Below, piece by piece: positions 53,303-61,496 of a stretch of 64,000 nucleotides of DNA. The notes beneath the pieces were generated by a model. That model made no database searches. It was given only the letters and a program-made list of their open reading frames with translations, and was not told the DNA's origin. This stretch comes from JBBIQS01 sp037442205. Its GTDB lineage: Bacteria > Myxococcota > Myxococcia > Myxococcales > UBA5297. The stretch lies in the NCBI GenBank assembly GCA_037442205.1, contig JBBIQS010000024.1, positions 26,945-90,944 on the forward strand. Reading direction: 5' to 3'. Position numbers and translations under genes: made by a program. Each line of letters begins with the position of its first letter. Position 1 is the stretch's first letter.

Positions 53303-55159
53303 CTACTGGCGGCGCCGCCGCAGCAGCGAGCCGGCGGCCAGGCCGATGCCGAACAGCGGGACCAGGGCGCCGCCGGCGACCCCGCAGCCGCGGGCCGGGC
53401 CGTTGGAGCCGGTCTCGGTGGCGCCGCAGGTGGCGGTGGCGCAGCTGCCGCTGCCGTCGCCGTAGTCGATGCTGCCGCCGCCCAGCTCCATGATTCGCTG
53501 GGCCAGCTGCTCGCGCGCCTGCTCGAGCGCGGACGGGTCGCTGCCGCCGGCCCGGTAGAGCGCCGGCAGGACCTGCTTGGCAATCTGCTGGGCGAACGCG
53601 GGATCGCCGAGGCGGGAGACGGTCGCCAAGTACTCGTAGTCCTCGACGCCCTCGCGCAGCATCTTCAGGCGGATCGAGGCCACCGGCACCTGGCTGCTGC
53701 CGCCGATCCTGGCCGGGGTGCCCGGGTAGAAGAAGGTGCCGTCGCCGTTGCCGCCGAAGTCATAGATGCTCTGCCAGGGATCGCGGCTGTAGGTCATGGC
53801 GGTCTCGTAGTAGAGCTCGCCGGAGACTCCGGCTTCGAAGTCGGCCCACTGCATCAGCCGGTTGCGCAGCGCCGAGACGTCGGCCATGTAGCTGGGCCAG
53901 TCGGCGCCGGGCTCGGTGCCGCCGCCGCAGCCGTGGCTCATGCAGCTCTGGTACATCCACAGCGTCTTGCCCTGGGAGAGGAAGCCGTCGTAGCTGCTGC
54001 GCTGCAGCTGCTGCCCCGGGGCCTGCATGAAGTTGATCACCGGGACCAGCACGTCGAGCAGCCCGGTGACCCCGGCATTGTCGGCGGCGTCCTTGGTGGT
54101 GGTGACCAGGGTGCGGAACGAGGAGTCGCCGGCCTTCACCGCGGTGGAGCGGTCGCGGATGGTGCTCCAGGCGGTGCCGCCGGGCGGCTCGTCGCCGGTG
54201 TAGTCGTAGACCCGGTCGAACCAGCCGCGCTCGCGGAAGTGGCGGGCGAACTCGCTCACCGCGCCGGAGGTGCGCTCCCAGGGGTACTGGGCGCTGGTCA
54301 TCTTGGCTCCCGACAGGCGGGTCGCCGCGGTGCCGTCGAGGAAGGGAGCGTAGTTCTGGTCGAACGAGGTCCAGTTGGTACCCGAGGGCCGCACCACGAA
54401 GACGTTGGGCAGGGTGAGGCGGTGGTCGAGGGCCATGCGCTCGTACTTCTGCGCCATCTCGTTCTGGTCGGCGCCGCCGTGGGCCGCCGCCACGCTGGGG
54501 GTGTGGAGCAGGAAGGCGGTGCTGAGGGTCGGCGTCGAGGGCAGCGCGAAGCCCCACACCTGCAGCTCGACAGGCACCGAGACGTTGAGCCCGGCACCGG
54601 TCATCGAGACCGTGCCGCGGTAGAGACCGGGAGTGGCGCGGGCCGGCACTTGGACGTCGACCCAGATTGCGCGCGACTCGTTTGCCGGCACGGAGAAGGG
54701 GAAGGCGTTGCGCTTCTCGCCGGCGATCTCGTCGACGTCCGGCACCAGCGCGTCGGGCCAGGCGCCGGTCTGGCCAATGCTCGAGGTCGGGGTGGTGATC
54801 TGCAGCAGCGCCTCGCGGTAGAGCGAGACGTTGCCCGCGGGGATGGTCGCACCGCCCGGCCCCTTGAGATCGGAGGCCTGGGCCGAGACGCCGTCGACCG
54901 CCGCGCCGTTGGCGTGCACCACGACCTGGAAGGCTTCGAACTCATTGCGGGCGGCCTTGATCTGCGCGGTCTGCGCCGAGCCCACGGGTGTGTTCGGCTG
55001 GACCTTCACCGTGGCTCTTTCTACGTAGACGGTCGCCTCGGCGAGCGCGAGGGCAGGGGAGAGGGTGGAGATCGAAAGCAGCGCGGCAAAGAGCGACCGC
55101 CGGACGGGCGACCGCTTTCGCGAGCTGCGGAGACGGGTTTCCTGGCGAGGTGAAGTCAT
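53303..55159 (-). CDS. GH123/DUF4091-like exported protein with MYXO-CTERM-type tail
   Basis: A 618-residue secreted protein. The N-terminus is basic (RSSRKRSPVRR) followed by a signal peptide ending about residue 41 (LALAEA). Two beta-rich domains (about 45-205) precede a TIM-barrel-like region with YDYTGDEPPGG, the Asp-Glu pair (Asp323-Glu324) that serves as catalytic dyad in GH123 N-acetyl-beta-galactosaminidases, then the DUF4091 signature GELYYETAMTYSRDP with RLKMLREGVEDYEYLA. The protein ends GCGVAGG, a hydrophobic helix (about 590-610) and LLRRRRQ: the Cys-Gly, helix and Arg run of a MYXO-CTERM sorting signal, so it is probably processed to the cell surface. A glycan-degrading activity is inferred. 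Its start codon has no obvious ribosome-binding site. Confidence 0.83.
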   Translation of the reverse strand: MTSPRQETRLRSSRKRSPVRRSLFAALLSISTLSPALALAEATVYVERATVKVQPNTPVGSAQTAQIKAARNEFEAFQVVVHANGAAVDGVSAQASDLKGPGGATIPAGNVSLYREALLQITTPTSSIGQTGAWPDALVPDVDEIAGEKRNAFPFSVPANESRAIWVDVQVPARATPGLYRGTVSMTGAGLNVSVPVELQVWGFALPSTPTLSTAFLLHTPSVAAAHGGADQNEMAQKYERMALDHRLTLPNVFVVRPSGTNWTSFDQNYAPFLDGTAATRLSGAKMTSAQYPWERTSGAVSEFARHFRERGWFDRVYDYTGDEPPGGTAWSTIRDRSTAVKAGDSSFRTLVTTTKDAADNAGVTGLLDVLVPVINFMQAPGQQLQRSSYDGFLSQGKTLWMYQSCMSHGCGGGTEPGADWPSYMADVSALRNRLMQWADFEAGVSGELYYETAMTYSRDPWQSIYDFGGNGDGTFFYPGTPARIGGSSQVPVASIRLKMLREGVEDYEYLATVSRLGDPAFAQQIAKQVLPALYRAGGSDPSALEQAREQLAQRIMELGGGSIDYGDGSGSCATATCGATETGSNGPARGCGVAGGALVPLFGIGLAAGSLLRRRRQ

Positions 55160-55506
55160 GCGCGTCGAAACCGGCAGGCGCGCGGCAATCTTCCGGGAGA
55201 GATTCCGCCAGTCCGACCACCGGCGCGGCTCCGCCCGGGCCGCTCGCCTTTCAAACGGCGAGCGGGGAAGGGCGCAGTTTCGGAGCCCGGCGGCTTCGAG
55301 CCGGCTCGTTTAGACCGCCCGCGGCGCTCGCAGACAAGAGCCGCCGGAGCGCTGGGCGGGCTGGATTCAGGGCGAGCGACCGCGTCTCGGGCTGCGAAGC
55401 GCTTGCCTCCGGAGGGCCGCTTGCTTCAATGTGCGCCCGCCCTTCGCCTGCAGGGCGAGCGGGCAAGCGGCATCCATCCACGCGCTAGATGCGACGGGAG
55501 TCGGCC
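55160..55506. promoter_or_regulatory. intergenic gap without recognised gene
   Basis: A 347-bp gap between the divergent GH123-like gene and folD. It is G+C-rich; no promoter with good -35 and -10 boxes, riboswitch or small gene was seen. GGGAG at 55496-55500 is the ribosome-binding site of folD and decides its start. Confidence 0.3.
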
Positions 55507-56370
55507 ATGGCACAGCTCATCGACGGCAAGGCGGTCTCGGCGAAGGTTCGCGCGGAGGTGACCGAGGGCGTGGCGTGCCTCAAGAAGGAGGCGGGCCTGA
55601 CTCCCGGCCTGGCGGTGGTCCGCGTGGGCGACGACCCGGCTTCGCTGCTCTACGTCACCAGCAAGCGCAAGGGCTGCGCCGAGACGGGCATGAACTCCTG
55701 GGAGCACCACCTGCCCGCGTCCGTCAGCCAGGGCGAGGTGCTGGCGCTCATCACCAAGCTCAATTCCGATCCGGCGGTCCACGGGATCCTGGTGCAGATG
55801 CCGGTGCCCAAGCACCTGGACGCCGACGCGATCATCGCCGCAGTGAATCCAGAGAAGGACGTTGACGGCTTCCACCCGGAGAATGCCGGCAACCTGCTCC
55901 TCGGCCGCCCGGCGCCGCGCGCCTGCACTCCCTTTGGCTGCATGCGCCTGCTCGAGGAGATGAAGTACGAGCTCAAGGGGAAGCACGCGGTGGTGGTCGG
56001 CCGCTCGAACATCGTCGGCAAGCCGATGGCGATGATGCTGCTGCACGCCGACGCCACCGTCACCGTCTGCCACTCGAAGACCCGCAACCTGCCCGAGGAG
56101 GTCGGCCGCGCCGACCTGGTGGTCGCCGCCATCGGCAAGGATCGGTTCATCAAGGGCGAGTGGATCCGCCCCGGGGCGGTGGTGATCGACGTCGGGCAGA
56201 ATCGCAGCCCGGAGGGCAAGCTCACCGGCGACGTGGAGTACGAGGCCGCCAAGGAGCGGGCCGCGGCGATCACGCCGGTCCCCGGGGGCGTGGGGCCGAT
56301 GACGGTGGCGATGCTGCTCGCCAACACCTTGGAGGCCGCGCGCAAGGCGGCTCGGGGAGCGGCTCGGTAG
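55507..56370 (+). CDS. folD: bifunctional methylenetetrahydrofolate dehydrogenase / methenyltetrahydrofolate cyclohydrolase
   Basis: A 287-residue enzyme that interconverts 5,10-methylene- and 10-formyl-tetrahydrofolate with NADP. ATG 55507 is used (GGGAG 6 bases upstream); an ATG at 55489 adds six residues lying on that site. Motifs: YVTSKRKGC (catalytic Tyr49 and Lys53), GILVQMPVPKHLD, NPEKDVDGFHPENAG, VVGRSNIVGKPMAMMLL (NADP site) and TPVPGGVGPMTVAML. Length is typical. It is followed after 87 bp by the GMC oxidoreductase pair. Confidence 0.97.
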   Translation: MAQLIDGKAVSAKVRAEVTEGVACLKKEAGLTPGLAVVRVGDDPASLLYVTSKRKGCAETGMNSWEHHLPASVSQGEVLALITKLNSDPAVHGILVQMPVPKHLDADAIIAAVNPEKDVDGFHPENAGNLLLGRPAPRACTPFGCMRLLEEMKYELKGKHAVVVGRSNIVGKPMAMMLLHADATVTVCHSKTRNLPEEVGRADLVVAAIGKDRFIKGEWIRPGAVVIDVGQNRSPEGKLTGDVEYEAAKERAAAITPVPGGVGPMTVAMLLANTLEAARKAARGAAR

Positions 56371-56457
56371 CTGGCGGCGCGGCGAGCGCATCCAAGCCCG
56401 GACGCTGCACTAGAATGCCGTACGCATCAGGGCTGTTGGTCCACGTGGGCGGGCGGC

Positions 56458-56898
56458 ATGACCACACTTTCCGAGCGATCCTTTCGAGTCTTCCGCGAGC
56501 TGGCGCGAACCCTGTTCGACGACGGGCAGGGGGTCGTTGAGGCCAGGCTCGACTTCATGATTGCCGAGCTGAGGGCGATGTTCGCCGCCACCGGCGCCGC
56601 GAGCCGGATGGCGATGGGGCTGGCCCTCGTCGTGATCCAGTGGTTCCCGCTCTTCCTGATCGGCAGGCCGCGGCGCTTCACCTCGCTCTCTCCAGCGCTG
56701 CGCCGCCGCTACCTGGAGCGGTTGGAGAAGAGCGTCCTCTCGATCCTCTACATGGGGCTCAAGACCTTCGCCTGCATGACCTACTACGAGCACCCGGATG
56801 CCGCGGCGATCACCGGGTTCGACCCGGCCCTTGGGCCGGCGCCGCAGGCAGAGGTTGCGGCCGGCGTCCAGGCGCGGGCGCAGGGGGGCGGGCGATGA
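56458..56898 (+). CDS. small partner protein of the GMC oxidoreductase
   Basis: A 146-residue protein with two hydrophobic stretches (about 50-70: MAMGLALVVIQWFPLFLI, and near 94-110: LSILYMGLKTFACMTYY) and no cleavable signal sequence. It overlaps the following GMC oxidoreductase gene by the ATGA of 56895-56898, so the two are translationally coupled. Small proteins of this shape precede GMC-type alcohol oxidases in several bacteria and may be membrane-anchoring or assembly subunits. I do not recognise a named family. The last 25 residues are Ala/Gly-rich. Confidence 0.65.
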   Translation: MTTLSERSFRVFRELARTLFDDGQGVVEARLDFMIAELRAMFAATGAASRMAMGLALVVIQWFPLFLIGRPRRFTSLSPALRRRYLERLEKSVLSILYMGLKTFACMTYYEHPDAAAITGFDPALGPAPQAEVAAGVQARAQGGGR

Positions 56899-58472
56899 TC
56901 ATCCAAGGTTGCGAGCAAGTCGGAGACCTGGTGCTGAGGGCGGATGTGGTGGTGGTCGGCTCAGGCGCCGGCGGCGCGGTCGTGGCCCAGGAGCTGGCCG
57001 AGGTGGGCCTCGAGGTGGTGGTGCTGGAAGAGGGGCCGCACATCGACGCCAAGGACTACGGCCGCTTCCGCCCGAGCGAGGCGCTGCGCCGCATGGCAAG
57101 GCTGGCCGGCTCTCAGGTCGCGGTGGGCATCGGCGACAGCCCCACCGTCAGTCTCTTGAGTGGCAGGCTCGTCGGCGGTTCTTCCACGATGACCGGCGGG
57201 GTCTGCTTCCGCATCCCTCCCAAGGTCCTGGACGTCTGGGAGAAAGGGCAGGGAATCAAGGGCTACTCGGAGCGCGATCTCGAGCCCGCCTACGAGGCGG
57301 TGGAGCGGGAGATCGGCGTCCGCGAGGTCCCCGAGTCGCTGCGCAGCCCGGGGACGAGGCTGTTCGTCGAGGGCGCGCAGAAGCGGGGCCTGACCATCAA
57401 GCCACTGCGCCGCAATGCTCCCGCGTGCGTGGGCGCGGCCCGATGCAACTTCGGCTGCCCCACGCAAGCCAAGCTCTCGGTGGACATCACCTATCTCAAG
57501 AAGGCGAGCGAGCGAGGGACGCGCATCTACAGCGACTGCCTGGTCGAGGAGATCCTCACCGATGGCGGGCGTGCCCGGGGCGTGACCGGCAGGCTTCTCA
57601 ATGGGCGAGAGGGTACGCCAGGAAGCCGGCTCGAGGTGCACGCCGACACGGTCGTTCTCTGCGCCGGGACGCTGCACACCCCGAAGATCCTCGCCCGCAG
57701 CCGCGTCGGCCTCCGGAGCAAGCAGCTGGGCCGCCACCTCACGCTTCACCCCGGCTACCGGGTCGGCGCCATCTTCGACCAGCGGATCGAAGGCTGGCGC
57801 GGGGCGCTGCAGAGCGTCTACAGCGACAGCCTCGAGGACCGCGGCCTGACCTTCAACGGCATCTGGGTTCCGCCGAACTTGCTGGCGGCGGCGCTGCCCG
57901 GGGTGGGCAAGGAGCACGCCGACTACCTGCGCCGCTATCCGAACATCGCCCTTTTCGGCGCGATGGTGCACGACGACGGCGGCGGGCGCCTGTTCAACAT
58001 CCCCGGCCGCGAGCCGCTGATTACCTACCGGCTCGCCCGGCGCGACAAGGAGCGGATGGTCGAGGGGATGAGGGTGTTGGCCGAGTGCTTCTTCGCCGCC
58101 GGCGCCCGCGAGGTCTTGATGCCGATCTTCGGCCTGGCCCCGCTCAAGAGCCCGGACGAGCTCAAGCGAGTCCAGGCGGACATCCCGGCTCGGCTCTTCG
58201 AGACCGTCGCCTTCCATCCCCTGGGCAGCGCGCGGCTGGGAACCGATGCTTCCCGGGCGGTGGTCGCCCCCAGCGGCGAAACCTTCGACCTGCCGGGCCT
58301 GTTCGTCGCCGACGGCTCGCTCTTCCCGACCTCGATCGGCGTCAACTCGCAGCTGCCGATCATGGCCGTGGCCACCAAGATCGCCTGGGGGCTGCGCGAG
58401 CGGCTGTCTGCCGGGCGGCCTGCCTCGCGGACGGCGCATCCTTCGCTTGGAGTGGCGTCTCTGGGCGCCTAA
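56895..58472 (+). CDS. GMC-family FAD-dependent oxidoreductase
   Basis: A 525-residue flavoprotein of the glucose-methanol-choline family, probably an alcohol or sterol oxidase. ATG 56895 is coupled to the previous gene. The FAD motif is VVVGSGAGGAVVAQELAEVG (Gly22, Gly24, Gly27); ACVGAARCNFGCPTQAKLS resembles the Cys-rich insert of long-chain fatty alcohol oxidases. The C-terminal signature HPLGSARLG contributes the active-site His, and VADGSLFPTSIGVNSQLPIM follows. No signal peptide is present; export might come through the partner. Its substrate cannot be named from sequence. Confidence 0.9.
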   Translation: MIIQGCEQVGDLVLRADVVVVGSGAGGAVVAQELAEVGLEVVVLEEGPHIDAKDYGRFRPSEALRRMARLAGSQVAVGIGDSPTVSLLSGRLVGGSSTMTGGVCFRIPPKVLDVWEKGQGIKGYSERDLEPAYEAVEREIGVREVPESLRSPGTRLFVEGAQKRGLTIKPLRRNAPACVGAARCNFGCPTQAKLSVDITYLKKASERGTRIYSDCLVEEILTDGGRARGVTGRLLNGREGTPGSRLEVHADTVVLCAGTLHTPKILARSRVGLRSKQLGRHLTLHPGYRVGAIFDQRIEGWRGALQSVYSDSLEDRGLTFNGIWVPPNLLAAALPGVGKEHADYLRRYPNIALFGAMVHDDGGGRLFNIPGREPLITYRLARRDKERMVEGMRVLAECFFAAGAREVLMPIFGLAPLKSPDELKRVQADIPARLFETVAFHPLGSARLGTDASRAVVAPSGETFDLPGLFVADGSLFPTSIGVNSQLPIMAVATKIAWGLRERLSAGRPASRTAHPSLGVASLGA

Positions 58473-58481
58473 CATCGCCCG

Positions 58482-59126
58482 GTGCTCCGTCAGCTCCGCA
58501 CCTGGTTGCGCCGCGCCTGGCGGCGTCGTCCTCTCTGGCAGAAGCTCGCCCTGGCGCTGGCTGCGCCGGTCTGCGCGCTCAACCTGGCGGTCGCCTTCTT
58601 CGGCAGCTCGTGGGTCTTCCCCCTGTCGCCGTTCTTCCTGCGCGAGAAGGTCGTGGCGCTGGGCAAGTACGCGCGCCATCGGCCGTTCTGCCTGTTGAGC
58701 GGACACGATCCGCTGGAGCCGCTGGTGGCCCAGACCGCGCGCAAGCACGGGCTGCCGCCGGGGCTGTTGGAGTCGGTGGTGACGATCGAGTCGAAGATGC
58801 GAGTCCACCGCATCTCCGCCGCCGGCGCGATGGGGCCGGGACAGCTGTCGGCGGGGACGGCCGCGCAGCTGGGCGTCGCCGATCCGTTCGATCCGACGAC
58901 TGCCCTCGATGGCAGCGCGCGCTATCTGGCGGCCCAGGTCAAGAGGTTCAAGGAACTGCCGCTGGCGGTGGCGGCCTACAACGCCGGTCCCGGGGCGGTG
59001 GATGATCACGTTCCAAGAAACGGCGAGACCGAACATTACGTGGCCAACGTCATGGCCGAATACCAGCGCCGCCGTCCCCGGCCAGCTGCTGCTCCGACCG
59101 CCGGCGGAGCCCGTCCAGCGCCATGA
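58482..59126 (+). CDS. membrane-anchored lytic transglycosylase (SLT domain)
   Basis: A 214-residue peptidoglycan lyase (cleaves MurNAc-GlcNAc with formation of 1,6-anhydroMurNAc). GTG 58482 begins a basic N-terminus and an uncleaved membrane helix (about 20-45), so the domain faces the periplasm. The SLT core has the catalytic Glu in VVTIESKM (Glu103), ISAAGAMGPGQL (111-122), LDGSARYLAAQ and LAVAAYNAGPGAVDDH. The tail is Arg/Pro/Ala-rich. It starts 10 bases after the oxidoreductase and overlaps the following small gene by ATGA, giving one transcript. Confidence 0.88.
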   Translation: MLRQLRTWLRRAWRRRPLWQKLALALAAPVCALNLAVAFFGSSWVFPLSPFFLREKVVALGKYARHRPFCLLSGHDPLEPLVAQTARKHGLPPGLLESVVTIESKMRVHRISAAGAMGPGQLSAGTAAQLGVADPFDPTTALDGSARYLAAQVKRFKELPLAVAAYNAGPGAVDDHVPRNGETEHYVANVMAEYQRRRPRPAAAPTAGGARPAP

Positions 59127-59362
59127 GCGAAGAGACGATGGAAAAGCCCACGCGGTGCGCCCGCTGCCACTCGGCGGATCTGATCAAGGTGCCGGGCTCG
59201 GTCGGCGCAACCGGATCGGGCAGCAACATCCCGGTGGGCTGGACGATCTTCACCGCGATTCCAGTCGCGCGCCTGGTCTGCCTGACCTGCGGCTTCGTCG
59301 ATTCCTACGTCGAGGACTGGCGCGATCTCGAGAAGCTGCGCGAGCAGTTCGGCAAACCTTGA
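59123..59362 (+). CDS. small zinc-ribbon protein
   Basis: A 79-residue protein, ATG 59123 overlapping the transglycosylase stop (ATGA). Cys pairs CARC (12-15) and CLTC (53-56) would bind one zinc ion as in small zinc-ribbon proteins, and between them a hydrophobic strand (PVGWTIFTAIPVARLV) and a Ser/Gly-rich loop are present. The family is not identified; the coupling suggests a role with its neighbour, but nothing more can be said. Confidence 0.6.
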   Translation: MSEETMEKPTRCARCHSADLIKVPGSVGATGSGSNIPVGWTIFTAIPVARLVCLTCGFVDSYVEDWRDLEKLREQFGKP

Positions 59363-59369
59363 GCGAAGG

Positions 59370-60761
59370 CTACAGCTCGAGGCGGTAGCCGATTGCGCCG
59401 GAGAGCCCGCCCAGGTTGCCGCGGGCGATCTCGAAGTGATGGGCGTCGTCGCGGTACTGGAACGGCGCGCTGGTCATCCGCAGCTCGACCAGGACGTCGC
59501 CGGGGCCGACAGGTAGGCCGGCTCCCGCTGCCGCGCCGAAGCAGGGCACGGTCTTGGAGAAGGACGCCGGTCCGCCAAAGCTGCTGGTCGACCCCGAGAC
59601 CAGCGCCACTCCGCCCATCGCGACCACGTGCAGGTCCACCGGGCCCGTCCGCTGGCCCCAGCCGGCGCGCAGCAGCAACGGGACCACCGAGAACGAGAAG
59701 CTGGCCGGCGTCACCCCCGTGGAGTCGGCGAGGTCGTTGGCCTTCTCGGGAGCAAAGCCCGCCAGAGCACCCAGTCGCCACGACCCGGCGATGCGCTTCT
59801 CCAGCACCAGCTCGAGCTGGGCGCTGGCGATCTTGCCCAGGTTGCTCAGGCCGCCCGCCAGCGCGCTGACGTCCACGCCGGCGCCGCCGCCCTCGCCCGC
59901 GCGCGCCGCGGAGCGCTCCACCACCACCACTCCCCGGCCGTTCAGCGCCTCCCCGTTGGCCTCGGCGACGACGGAGAGCTCGCCCTCGCTGTCCTCGGTC
60001 GGGGTGAACAGCGCGGTGTAGCCGTCGTCGGTGCGCTTGACGTTGGTGACCAGGCCGGAGTCGGAGCGGAGCACGACCCCCTTGAAGTCCACCGGCTCGC
60101 CCTTGTCATCCTCGAGGCGGAAGTTCAGGCGCGCCGCCTTGCCGCTCCTGGTCTTGATGGGGCCGGCGAAGATGATTCGCGTCGGCAGGCGCTGGCTGGT
60201 CTCGGGCTCGGCGACCGCGGCCACGGAGCGAACCGGGGTGCCGGTGAAGGTGATGGTCACCTGCGCCGAGACCGGCTTGGCGCCGTTCTTGAGCTCGGCC
60301 TTGATGGCCGTGCTGCCGCCCGGGGGGGCGTCTTCGGGCGCCTGGTAGGTGGCGGTGAACTGCCCTGGGGCGTTTTCCACCGGCTCGGTCACCACGCCGA
60401 TGTCCGCCTTGAGCGCGACCTTGCCGGTGGCCGGCTGGCTCATCCCGTCGAACAGGCGCAGGAACAGGCTCACCGACTGCCCCGGCTTCACCGGCGCCAC
60501 CGGGCCGCGCATCACCATCCGCTCGGCGGTGCTCTCCGGCTTCTTATGCGAGAGCGACGGGAGGGAGAGCGAAGGCAGCGGCTCCGCGGCGGGAGCGGCG
60601 GCCGGCGGAGGCGGCGGAGGCGGCGGCGGTTGGGCCTTGGGCGCCTTCTTCTTGGACGACAGCGGCGACAGGGAGGGGAGGTCCTGGGCGTGCGCAGCGG
60701 GCGCGGCGAGCAGGGCCAGCGAGGCGCCGAGGCAAGCGAGGTATCGGAGGGCCTTGGTCAT
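59370..60761 (-). CDS. exported Ig-like / beta-barrel-like envelope protein
   Basis: A 463-residue secreted protein; ATG 60761 opens a signal peptide ending at AHAQ (about 26). Residues about 30-70 are Ser/Lys/Pro-rich with a run of nine Pro residues. Two Ig-like domains (about 85-270: APVKPGQSVSLFLRLFDG, ADIGVVTEPVENAPGQFTAT, GEPVDFKGVVLRSDSG) resemble invasin/intimin-type repeats and are followed by an AAR..GGGAG linker. The last 170 residues alternate short strands and aromatic ends (GSWRLGALAGFAPE, GPVDLHVVAMGGVAL, GAIGYRLEL), like a small outer-membrane beta-barrel or autotransporter-type domain. It is convergent with the zinc-ribbon gene (7-base gap). Function unknown. Confidence 0.7.
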   Translation of the reverse strand: MTKALRYLACLGASLALLAAPAAHAQDLPSLSPLSSKKKAPKAQPPPPPPPPPAAAPAAEPLPSLSLPSLSHKKPESTAERMVMRGPVAPVKPGQSVSLFLRLFDGMSQPATGKVALKADIGVVTEPVENAPGQFTATYQAPEDAPPGGSTAIKAELKNGAKPVSAQVTITFTGTPVRSVAAVAEPETSQRLPTRIIFAGPIKTRSGKAARLNFRLEDDKGEPVDFKGVVLRSDSGLVTNVKRTDDGYTALFTPTEDSEGELSVVAEANGEALNGRGVVVVERSAARAGEGGGAGVDVSALAGGLSNLGKIASAQLELVLEKRIAGSWRLGALAGFAPEKANDLADSTGVTPASFSFSVVPLLLRAGWGQRTGPVDLHVVAMGGVALVSGSTSSFGGPASFSKTVPCFGAAAGAGLPVGPGDVLVELRMTSAPFQYRDDAHHFEIARGNLGGLSGAIGYRLEL

Positions 60762-60866
60762 GGCGACCAAAGCTTACCACCGAGGCAAGGAAGAGTTTGA
60801 AGCCGGCGGCGTCTTCGTCCGTCTGCTACACTGACGCCTTTCGGATTGCTCGATCTGGAGAACGGA

Positions 60867-61484
60867 ATGCTCGCTCACATCGCATTGATCGGATTGGTCT
60901 CGCTGGCTGCCGCCGAGGAGCCCTGGGAGGAGAAGGCCGACAGCAAGGGGGTGAAGGTCTACTCCCGCAGCCGGTCCGGCACCGGGGTCAAGGAGCTCAA
61001 GTCGATCGGCGTGGTCGATTCCCCGCCGCGCGCCGTCTTCAAGGTGCTGGGAGACTTTCCCCGCTACAAGGAAATGTTCCCCAACACCGAGGAGAGCATC
61101 GTCGTCTCCACCGAGGACAAGGCGACCCACTTCTACACGGTGATCAATCCGCCGATGGTCTCCCGTCGCGACTATTGCATCCGCGTCGCCGACGACACCG
61201 ACCCCAAGGATCCCAAGGGCGTCTACAAGATCAGCTGGAAGCTGTCCGACAAGGGCCCGGCCCCCAAGAACGGAACGGTGCGCGTTGCAGTCAACGACGG
61301 CTCGTGGATTCTCGAGCCGATCGAGGACGGCAAGAAGACCCAGGTCACCTACTTCATCTTCACCGACCCGGGTGGCTCGCTGCCGAACTGGATCATCAAC
61401 AAGGCCAACTCCTCGACCATCCCCGACGTCTTCGAGGCGCTGCGCAAGTACTCCAAGGAGGCGAAGTACCAGGGCGACAAGTAG
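60867..61484 (+). CDS. START-domain (SRPBCC) exported protein
   Basis: A 205-residue exported protein. ATG 60867 has GGAGA 7 bases upstream; a TTG at 60846 would bypass that site. A signal peptide (LAHIALIGLVSLAAAEE) is followed by a helix-grip (START/SRPBCC) domain: GVKVYSRSRSGTGVKELKSI, PPRAVFKVLGDFPRYKEMFP, FYTVINPPMVSRRDYCIRV, GSWILEPIEDGKKTQVTYF and PNWIINKANSSTIPDVFEAL. Secreted bacterial proteins of this kind bind lipids or other hydrophobic ligands; none is identified here. Followed after 12 bases by a signal-anchored propeller protein. Confidence 0.85.
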   Translation: MLAHIALIGLVSLAAAEEPWEEKADSKGVKVYSRSRSGTGVKELKSIGVVDSPPRAVFKVLGDFPRYKEMFPNTEESIVVSTEDKATHFYTVINPPMVSRRDYCIRVADDTDPKDPKGVYKISWKLSDKGPAPKNGTVRVAVNDGSWILEPIEDGKKTQVTYFIFTDPGGSLPNWIINKANSSTIPDVFEALRKYSKEAKYQGDK

Positions 61485-61496
61485 CCCTCGCCGGCG

